From the NCBI GenBank assembly GCA_964384415.1, contig CAYLMV010000067.1, forward strand, positions 1 to 21,369: a DNA stretch of 21,369 bases. The letters are read 5' to 3'. The number at the start of each line of letters is the position of its first letter. Positions within the stretch are counted from its first letter, which is position 1. Below, one piece after another: positions 15,473 to 21,369 of the stretch. The notes under the pieces are model-generated. The model worked only from the letters and a program-made list of their open reading frames with translations, did no database searches and had not been told where the DNA came from. This DNA comes from JAGVPT01 sp964384415. Its GTDB lineage: Bacteria > Bacteroidota > Ignavibacteria > UBA10030 > UBA8401. Position numbers and translations under genes: made by a program.

Positions 15473-18151
15473 TTAGAATGTTAGTGACAACCCGATTTCA
15501 ATCTGCCGGGGTGCAGAATAGAAATCCGGGCGTGAGTAATACTGCTGCAACGTATTGTTTCCGCGGACCGGCTGCGCAGCCTGCTCCGCCTGCACCAGCG
15601 CCAGCGTATATCCGGCACGCCCCGTGTCTGTGTAAACGTTATTCTCATTCGCAGTGTCGAAGACGTTGTAAATCTTCAGGAAGACAGAGAACGGAAGCTC
15701 GAAGAGCTCAAAATATTTGGTGACATACATGTCCGTGTTAAAGAACATCGGCATATTGCCGCTGTTTTCCAAACCCGTCCTCTGGTTTTGCAGGGCCGGG
15801 GTGTACGGCAGTCCTGAGCCGAGCCGAACGATGAAGCTGGCAAGCACGTTCTTCGGGTCTCCGGCCGTGAGAGTAAGGTTGAGGGAATGGCGGCGGTCCC
15901 AATTCAACGGCACTAATTCCTGGTTGATTGATATCGGCGGGTTCGCCGTCGCTTTGTTGTAGTCATCTTCCGGATCCGAAGTGTTTCCCTTTGCAACCTG
16001 GTACGTGTAGTCGAGGTTCGCGCCAAATCCGTTCGTCAAACGTCTGTCGAGTGAAATTGTAAAACCCTGTACCGCTCCGTAATCAATATTAACGTACTCG
16101 CCGAACTTTACAAAGTTGTTTTTCAGGAAGAGCTGGAGCCCGAGGAGATTTCGAATGTCCTTATAGTATCCCGTCACCGTGATGCCGAGGTTCGGTGCAA
16201 GTTCCTGCTGCAAACCGATCTCGTACATCGTCGTCCGCTGCGGCTGCAGGTTGGCGTTCCCAATAATGCTCCCGATGAAGTCGGGATAATTCCCTGTCAG
16301 GGGGATGCGGAAGTTCGGATTCTTATACAGGTATTCGAACGCGGGGATCTGGAAAAAATGGCCGTACGAAAGATGGACAGCCCCCTGGTCGGTGATCGGG
16401 TATGAAATGCCGATCCTCGGGCTGAGTTGGGATTTCGACGATGCCTTTGTTACGAGTGAATCGGGAAACGGAGACTGAAGCTGGTCGAGCACCGCAATGT
16501 TGTTCGGGTCTCTCAATCCCTTTCCGTCCGGCTCGAAGTAATCAAAACGCAGGCCCACATTGACCACGAGATACGACAATTCAATTTTGTCCTGAAAATA
16601 CATTGCCAATTGATACGGCATGTTGTCGTACGTGTTGTAATCGAAGGAACCGGGAACCGGGAGCCCGGGCACAAAACCGCTCGAAGCATCAACGTGAACC
16701 TGGTAATCTCTATAATTCAGGAAATGATAATTTCCTTCTACGCCCGCCTTTATCTGGTGAATATTGTCTAACTGAGAAGTGAAATCCAGCTTGCCGGTGT
16801 AGGTATTCGTGTGATGGTAGAAGTGCCAATTCTGTGTGCCGCCCGTAAGAAACGCATTGGCCCCGGCATCCTGGAGCCGGGTTGGGTTCACATACCGCGG
16901 GTCGAGCGGGTCCTGGTAGACGTACTCTTTGTACTCTGAATCAAACCCCGATGCGTTCAAGTCCATGAACGAGGAATTGCCAAATACAATATTGTAGCTG
17001 GCTATAAGAAGAAGGCTCTTTTGAAACTGTGTGTAATTGCCGTCGGGATTGAGTACGAATTGGTGGTCGTAGTCATTGTATTGGTTGTCGAGATAAATTC
17101 CTTCGACCGTCAGCGCTTTCGAACCGCCGACGTCAAACGAAAGCTTGCCTTGTGAGCTGAAGCGTTTCTGATAATTCATCGGGACGTATTTTCCGTCGCC
17201 GGTCGCTCCGATATACCACTGTGCAGGACTGTTAGCGGAAAAATTTGACGAATCCGAAGGATTGAATACTCTCTTGCCGTAAAGATAGCCGTCGTTATAA
17301 TAGTAGCGGCCGGAGAGAACGAACCGCATGAACTTTCCGGTTCCCGGCACCGGACCGCTTAACAGCCCCTCGTAATCCTTGAGGTCGGACGGCGAGACAT
17401 GATCGATGTTCTGAAAAAGTCCGGTCCGCGTACTGACATAATCGCCTGTATACGCAGAAAAATTCCCCGCGTAGTTGTCGTGGGCCGATTTCGTGACTTC
17501 ATTCACAACTCCCGAAAGCGCTTCGCCATACTCCGCATTGAATGTGCCGCTCAAAACTTGAATCTCCTGCACGGCGTTGATTTCGGATTCGAGTTCAAAT
17601 CCTCCCGAAAAGACGTCGTTGACGGACATGCCATCGACCAGGTACTTTACTTCATTTGTCCGGCCGCCGCGGAAGTGTCCGTCCACAACACCGGCCTGAA
17701 GATTGACGGCTGAGGTAACGTCTTCGATGGGAAGCGCCGAAATCTGATCGCTCGTAACGGTCGCCGTTGTCGAGGTTAAATCTTTTTGCACGAGGGGACG
17801 AACAGCAGCGACAACTACTTCTGTCATCTCAATGCCCTGCGGCACGAGGGAGAAGTTGATCTGCGTGGTGCGATCCGCGGAGACAGTAACGTCGCTTACG
17901 GTTTGCGGCGCGTACCCAATGGCTGATGCCCGTAATTGATATGTCCCGGGAGGGATGTTGATGATATAGTATTCCCCATTCAGATCCGACGATGCACCGA
18001 GTGTCGTTCCTGAGATGACGATGTTGACTCCGATCGGGAGTTCCTTCGTTTGAGCGTCAATCACCTTCCCGGAAATTTTCCCGGTCGTGCCTCCGTAAGC
18101 AGAAGGAATTATCAGAATCAGAAGGAAAGCGGTAGCAATGACTGATTTCAT
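15473..18151 (-). CDS. TonB-dependent outer-membrane receptor with carboxypeptidase-regulatory-like domain
   Basis: This 892-residue protein has a signal peptide (about 1-20). A carboxypeptidase-regulatory-like beta domain spans about 24-104 (GKVIDAQTKELPIGVNI, DLNGEYYIINIPPGTYQL). A TonB-box-like EVVVAA follows at 111-116. The plug (about 120-225) contains FRGGRTNEVKYLVDGMSVND and EIQVLSGTFNAEYGEALSGV. The rest is a long beta barrel ending in GLSLTF with the terminal Phe expected for Bam-dependent assembly. It imports a large ligand across the outer membrane using TonB energy; an oligosaccharide is inferred from the neighbours. It resembles SusC-like receptors of Ignavibacteria-type genomes, but no SusD gene follows. 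A GGAG ribosome site lies four bases before the ATG. The preceding gene ends in a terminator, so transcription depends on read-through or a promoter within 18152-18192. Confidence 0.95.
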   Translation of the reverse strand: MKSVIATAFLLILIIPSAYGGTTGKISGKVIDAQTKELPIGVNIVISGTTLGASSDLNGEYYIINIPPGTYQLRASAIGYAPQTVSDVTVSADRTTQINFSLVPQGIEMTEVVVAAVRPLVQKDLTSTTATVTSDQISALPIEDVTSAVNLQAGVVDGHFRGGRTNEVKYLVDGMSVNDVFSGGFELESEINAVQEIQVLSGTFNAEYGEALSGVVNEVTKSAHDNYAGNFSAYTGDYVSTRTGLFQNIDHVSPSDLKDYEGLLSGPVPGTGKFMRFVLSGRYYYNDGYLYGKRVFNPSDSSNFSANSPAQWYIGATGDGKYVPMNYQKRFSSQGKLSFDVGGSKALTVEGIYLDNQYNDYDHQFVLNPDGNYTQFQKSLLLIASYNIVFGNSSFMDLNASGFDSEYKEYVYQDPLDPRYVNPTRLQDAGANAFLTGGTQNWHFYHHTNTYTGKLDFTSQLDNIHQIKAGVEGNYHFLNYRDYQVHVDASSGFVPGLPVPGSFDYNTYDNMPYQLAMYFQDKIELSYLVVNVGLRFDYFEPDGKGLRDPNNIAVLDQLQSPFPDSLVTKASSKSQLSPRIGISYPITDQGAVHLSYGHFFQIPAFEYLYKNPNFRIPLTGNYPDFIGSIIGNANLQPQRTTMYEIGLQQELAPNLGITVTGYYKDIRNLLGLQLFLKNNFVKFGEYVNIDYGAVQGFTISLDRRLTNGFGANLDYTYQVAKGNTSDPEDDYNKATANPPISINQELVPLNWDRRHSLNLTLTAGDPKNVLASFIVRLGSGLPYTPALQNQRTGLENSGNMPMFFNTDMYVTKYFELFELPFSVFLKIYNVFDTANENNVYTDTGRAGYTLALVQAEQAAQPVRGNNTLQQYYSRPDFYSAPRQIEIGLSLTF

Positions 18152-18192
18152 TGTTCTCCGATGGAATCGTTACGTACTATTATCCCTCCCCC

Positions 18193-18231
18193 AAAAAAAT
18201 AGAGAACGGGGTATTTTCACAAATACCCCGT
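18193..18231 (-). terminator. Intrinsic terminator after the repeat-protein gene
   Basis: A perfect 11-base-pair stem (18206-18216 with 18221-18231, ACGGGGTATTT and its complement) closes a 4-base loop. On the minus strand it is followed after six bases by seven T (18199-18193). It lies 12 bases past the stop of the 853-residue gene and about 40 bases before the TonB-receptor start. It therefore probably reduces, rather than abolishes, transcription into the receptor operon. Confidence 0.85.
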
Positions 18232-18242
18232 CCTGTGGAACC

Positions 18243-20804
18243 TTACTTCAGGAGAAGCATTTTCTTCACGATAGCCATTTCACCGGCCTGGAGTCGATAG
18301 AAGTAGACACCGCTACTAAGAACGGATCCCGCATCGTTGCGTCCGTCCCACGTAATGGAGTACTGTCCAGCGGCCATTGGCCCGTTTGCCAAGGTCCGGA
18401 CTCGCTGACCGACAACGTTAAAGACAACCAGCGATACCATTCCATCCTTCGGAACGCTGTAATTAATTTTCGTCGATGGATTAAATGGGTTCGGGTAGTT
18501 GTTCGACAGGTCAAAGATATGAGGCGCAGTAGCGGCTATACCTTTGACTCCCGTTGTCGTGCTGATCTTCTGGACGTCAAGATCATCGAAATAGACGGTC
18601 CCGACAAATGTGGAATACACATGCAAACGTGTTTCGAGTGCCACCACGCCGGTCGGAACTATGAGATCCAGCGTATACTGCGTCCAATCGAACGAACTCA
18701 CGGCCGGGAACACGAACTGATAGTCCGATCCCTGAGTATTATATCCGTCATTGTTGCCGAATTTGGCCGACCATTGCGGTGTAAGTCCAACGGACCATGT
18801 TGTCGGATTCTTTGCAGCTGAGTCCGGCACCAATCCGCTGGCTTTGATCCAGACGCTCACGCGGACACTGTCGCCGCTGTGAATTGTTCCCGCATCGAGG
18901 TTGCCGAATGGAATCAGTTTAGTTCCGACAAAACCGTCATGAGCTGCTCGCCCTGCCGGTAAGTTGAACATAAGAGAGTGAGTGCCCGAATGCGCCGCTG
19001 TGGTCGTCACCTTCGTGTTCTCAAATCCATTCGCCAGCAACGCATCGTTGCCTCCGTTGGGCGGCAGCCAGTAATACCATCCCGTCGGTACTCCTACCGA
19101 TGTGTTCCAATCCTGTCCTGCCCAGTTCCCGCCTCGTCCCGTGAACAGGAAGTCATCTGCCCATACTGTTCCCGTTGCGTTCTTCCCTCCCACAAACGAG
19201 ATGATCACTTTCAATGCCGGACGCGGAAGACTCGCCGTTCCCAATCCGTTCGTATCCGCAACCCAACCGCTGCTCGTCGCCGTATTCTGGTTGACCGGCA
19301 GTTTCACCACGCCGATCAATGTTCCCGCGCTGTCATAGAATGAATACGCGATATACCATTTCTGATCATCCGCGGACGGGCTGGTGTTCACTCCCGAGGT
19401 CATCACATAAGCTCCGAGAAGGATGTCCACATTCGACGGTACCGACGGCGACCAGATATCGCACATGTTGCTCGATACCCACGCCGCTGTGTCGCTCGTC
19501 GCTGTCTTGGTGATCTTCAGCGAGTGTCCCAGTGATCGGGATTGATCCGTTGCCCACGCCAGTGTTGCATTCGTGGGTTGATTCCCGATATTCCAGAACG
19601 AAGGAAGGGTCCCTTCAAATCCGCCGATATCGGTGAGTTTTGGAACGTCAATCTTTGTGATCGTCAAATCATCGAAATACACTGTCCCGACAAACGTCGA
19701 ATAGACATGCAACCGTGTCTCCAGTGCGTTCATGCCCGCGGGCACCGCAACGTTCACCGAATACTGCGTCCAATCGAACGAAGTCACGGCCGGGAAGGTG
19801 AACGTATAGTCGCCGCCTTGCGTGTTATATCCGTCGTTGTTTCCGTACTTGGCGGACCATTGCGGTGTAACACCAACCGCCCAAGTTCCCGGATTCTTTG
19901 CCGCTGAGTCCGGCACCAATCCGCTTGCCTTAATCCATACGCTTATACGTACGCTGTCGCCGGCATTCAGTGTGCCTGCGTCAAGATCTGAAAATGGAAT
20001 TAATTTTGTTCCGACAAAACCGTCATGAGCTGCTCGCCCTGCCGGTAAGTTGAACATTAGGGAGTGAGTGCCCGAATGCGCCGCTGTGGTCGTCACCTTC
20101 GTGTTCTCAAATCCATTCGCCAGCAACGCATCGTTGCCTCCGTTGGGCGGCAGCCAGTAATACCATCCCGTCGGTACTCCTACCGATGTGTTCCAATCCT
20201 GTCCTGCCCAGTTCCCGCCTCGTCCCGTGAACAGGAAGTCATCTGCCCATACTGTTCCCGTTGCGTTCTTCCCTCCCACAAACGAGATGATCACTTTCAA
20301 TGCCGGACGCGGAAGACTCGCCGTTCCCAATCCGTTCGTATCCGCAACCCAACCGCTGCTCGTCGCCGTATTCTGGTTGACCGGCAGTTTCACCACGCCG
20401 ATCAATGTTCCCGCGCTGTCATAGAATGAATACGCGATATACCATTTCTGATCATCCGCGGACGGGCTGGTGTTCACTCCCGAGGTCATCACATAAGCTC
20501 CGAGAAGGATGTCCACATTCGACGGTACCGACGGCGACCAGATATCGCACATGTTGCTCGATACCCACGCCGCTGTGTCGCTCGTCGCTGTCTTGGTGAT
20601 CTTCAGCGAGTGTCCCAGTGATCGGGATTGATCCGTTGCCCACGCCAGTGTTGCATTCGTGGGTTGATTCCCGATATTCCAGAACGAAGGAAGAGTCCCT
20701 TCAAATCCGCCGATTGAATAAATATCAGCCGACTGCGATGCCGCACCCACGCTGAAAAGCATGACTGCTGCAAACACAAAAAATAATGTCTTTCGCAGGT
20801 TCAT
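18243..20804 (-). CDS. Secreted tandem-repeat carbohydrate-binding-like protein with type IX sorting tail
   Basis: This 853-residue protein has a signal peptide (MNLRKTLFFVFAAVMLFSVG, then AASQS). Two 362-residue repeats follow, at residues 31-392 and 393 to about 754. Each repeat contains two jelly-roll-like halves. The first begins IGGFEGTLPSFWNIG and ends VWADDFLFTGRGG; the second begins LLANGFENTKVTTTAAHSGT and ends VGTVYFDDL. The GFE...N opening, the H/SG..SL motif and the ending Y.DD.. are typical of carbohydrate-binding-module-like sandwiches. No catalytic domain is visible. The last 92 residues (762-853: NNYPNPFNPSTKINYSVP, FNVVGQRV, SGVYFYRLQAG) are a classical type IX secretion sorting domain, so surface display or release is expected. 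The gene has a strong AAGGAGG ribosome site and its own terminator, suggesting high expression. Glycan binding is inferred; the ligand is unknown. Confidence 0.93.
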   Translation of the reverse strand: MNLRKTLFFVFAAVMLFSVGAASQSADIYSIGGFEGTLPSFWNIGNQPTNATLAWATDQSRSLGHSLKITKTATSDTAAWVSSNMCDIWSPSVPSNVDILLGAYVMTSGVNTSPSADDQKWYIAYSFYDSAGTLIGVVKLPVNQNTATSSGWVADTNGLGTASLPRPALKVIISFVGGKNATGTVWADDFLFTGRGGNWAGQDWNTSVGVPTGWYYWLPPNGGNDALLANGFENTKVTTTAAHSGTHSLMFNLPAGRAAHDGFVGTKLIPFSDLDAGTLNAGDSVRISVWIKASGLVPDSAAKNPGTWAVGVTPQWSAKYGNNDGYNTQGGDYTFTFPAVTSFDWTQYSVNVAVPAGMNALETRLHVYSTFVGTVYFDDLTITKIDVPKLTDIGGFEGTLPSFWNIGNQPTNATLAWATDQSRSLGHSLKITKTATSDTAAWVSSNMCDIWSPSVPSNVDILLGAYVMTSGVNTSPSADDQKWYIAYSFYDSAGTLIGVVKLPVNQNTATSSGWVADTNGLGTASLPRPALKVIISFVGGKNATGTVWADDFLFTGRGGNWAGQDWNTSVGVPTGWYYWLPPNGGNDALLANGFENTKVTTTAAHSGTHSLMFNLPAGRAAHDGFVGTKLIPFGNLDAGTIHSGDSVRVSVWIKASGLVPDSAAKNPTTWSVGLTPQWSAKFGNNDGYNTQGSDYQFVFPAVSSFDWTQYTLDLIVPTGVVALETRLHVYSTFVGTVYFDDLDVQKISTTTGVKGIAATAPHIFDLSNNYPNPFNPSTKINYSVPKDGMVSLVVFNVVGQRVRTLANGPMAAGQYSITWDGRNDAGSVLSSGVYFYRLQAGEMAIVKKMLLLK
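18922..19628 (-). repeat. Near-identical internal duplication, copy 2
   Basis: These 707 bases match 20008-20714 (offset 1086) with three substitutions that I can find (18972, 18975, 19608), all silent. The block encodes residues 393-628 of the repeat protein. The rest of the same repeat unit, to about 18580, is clearly diverged from its counterpart: 12 mismatches in the 60 bases 18721-18780 against 19807-19866. Confidence 0.93.
20008..20714 (-). repeat. Near-identical internal duplication, copy 1
   Basis: This is the partner of 18922-19628. It encodes residues 31-266, beginning exactly at the first mature domain (IGGFEG). The sharp change from near identity to roughly 80 percent identity at 20007/18921 lies inside the gene, not at a gene boundary. 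That pattern fits recent gene conversion or unequal crossing-over within an older tandem repeat. Confidence 0.93.
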
Positions 20805-20809
20805 ACGTG

Positions 20810-20816
20810 CCTCCTT
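20810..20816 (-). promoter_or_regulatory. Strong Shine-Dalgarno site of the repeat-protein gene
   Basis: The minus strand reads AAGGAGG, five bases before ATG 20804, fixing this start. It is the best ribosome site in the window; most other starts rely on overlap or have no clear site. The AT-rich 20817-20860 stretch upstream contains a TAATAT that could be a -10 element (20819-20824), but I see no matching -35 element and no clear operator palindrome. Confidence 0.75.
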
Positions 20817-20860
20817 GCATATTAATGAGTAGCAAATAGAATGAATTATGAAACATACAT

Positions 20861-21369
20861 TTAATCAGGTTTGAAACCGCATGATTCACGAACAACAAGT
20901 TCGACGGGTGTCACCGTCTTCGTCACAACGGCGGATTTATCCCTTATCATTTCGACCATTCTCCGTACGGCAAGACTTCCCATTTCTTCGCGATGGACAT
21001 TAATCGTAGTCAGGGGCGGATCCACATGAAGGCCTGCTTCGATGTTGTCAAAGCCCACAACAGCGATATCTTTCGGGACGTTTAATCCTTGTTCGGTCAA
21101 ATATCGCATGCAGCCGATGGCCATCACATCGTTGGCTGCAAAAATCGCGGTAGGCCTGTTTCCATCGTGAGAGAAGATTCGTCTTGCAGCTTCAAAACCG
21201 TCCACCATTGTCGTATTTGCGCGGTCGACACACTCCCACTGATCACTCGGAAGAACTCCGGCACCAAGGAGCATGTTCCGGTACGTCACGTATCGCTCTT
21301 GCACGCTGGGATGCTTGATATCTCCTCCGATGAACCCGATTTTTTTGTGCCCTCCCTGAAAGAGGTGCT
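20861..21369 (-). CDS. LacI/GalR-family transcriptional regulator (5' end outside window)
   Basis: The frame is open from the right edge to TAA at 20861, giving 168 residues of the C-terminal ligand-binding domain; the helix-turn-helix part lies outside. An internal GTG at 21304 is not the start, because the upstream codons read HLFQGGHKKIGFIGGD, the usual LacI-family strand and GH-x-x-I motif. Further family signatures are TAIFAANDVMAIG, GLNVPKDIAVVGFDNIE and PPLTTINVHREEMGSLAVRRM. The protein is a cytoplasmic sugar-responsive regulator of the periplasmic-binding-protein fold. It lies 56 bases before the repeat-protein gene in the same orientation, so it probably controls the downstream uptake locus. 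Repressor versus activator and the inducer are not determinable here. Confidence 0.95.
   Translation of the reverse strand, partial: HLFQGGHKKIGFIGGDIKHPSVQERYVTYRNMLLGAGVLPSDQWECVDRANTTMVDGFEAARRIFSHDGNRPTAIFAANDVMAIGCMRYLTEQGLNVPKDIAVVGFDNIEAGLHVDPPLTTINVHREEMGSLAVRRMVEMIRDKSAVVTKTVTPVELVVRESCGFKPD

Noticed and set aside
18138..18821. Plus-strand open frame of 227 codons across the terminator
   Set aside because: It runs antisense through the sorting tail of the repeat protein and the terminator hairpin, and has no recognisable domain.
18922..20714. Mobile element or insertion sequence as cause of the long direct repeats
   Set aside because: Both copies are in-frame parts of one secreted protein, with no transposase, inverted ends or target duplications.
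1..21369. CRISPR array, tRNA or rRNA genes
   Set aside because: No short spaced repeats were seen outside the protein repeat, and nearly all sequence is explained by long coding frames; no cloverleaf candidate was noticed in the few gaps.

Overview
The window is one minus-strand gene cluster of about 21 kb with no plus-strand gene that I can support. Read 5'->3' on the minus strand it runs from a LacI-type regulator (cut by the right edge) to a secreted protein (cut by the left edge). The organism looks like a member of the Bacteroidota/Ignavibacteriota/Kryptoniota-type (FCB) lineages. The reasons are a TonB-dependent receptor with an N-terminal carboxypeptidase-regulatory-like domain, a PorV/PorQ-family outer-membrane protein, and C-terminal tails of the type IX secretion sorting type (one with the NNYPNPFNPST signature). 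A MalF/MalG-type sugar ABC importer beside a TonB receptor, and no SusD-like gene, fit Ignavibacteria-like relatives better than classical Bacteroides. The lineage call is inference from protein style only.

Layout in transcription order: (i) 21369-20861, LacI/GalR-family ligand-binding half; (ii) 20804-18243, a secreted protein of two 362-residue repeats plus a sorting tail, followed by a clear intrinsic terminator at 18193-18231; (iii) 18151-9516, TonB receptor, a 1091-residue secreted FN3/sorting-tail protein, a PorV-like protein and a SurA-like peptidyl-prolyl isomerase; (iv) 9509-6500, sugar-binding lipoprotein and two permeases; (v) 6301-1, a large six-hairpin-glycosidase-like enzyme, a zinc medium-chain dehydrogenase, a second six-hairpin-like secreted protein, and a third secreted protein that leaves the window. 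Gaps inside (iii) and (iv) are 6 bases or less, or are stop/start overlaps, so 18151-6500 looks like one transcription unit. Larger gaps (91, 198 and 113 bases) are the only places where internal promoters would fit.

Taken together this reads as a polysaccharide-utilisation locus. Surface proteins with sorting tails would bind or process a glycan. The TonB receptor would bring oligosaccharides across the outer membrane, periplasmic enzymes would trim them, and the lipoprotein and permeases would import the sugars, with an ATPase encoded elsewhere. The dehydrogenase would act on the released sugar and the LacI-type protein would sense an inducer. The substrate cannot be read from the sequence. 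The most unusual points are the joining of TonB-type and ABC-type uptake without SusD, a PorV-like protein and a foldase built into the operon, and a 707-base almost identical internal duplication inside otherwise diverged repeats. No tRNA, rRNA, CRISPR array or insertion sequence was seen.
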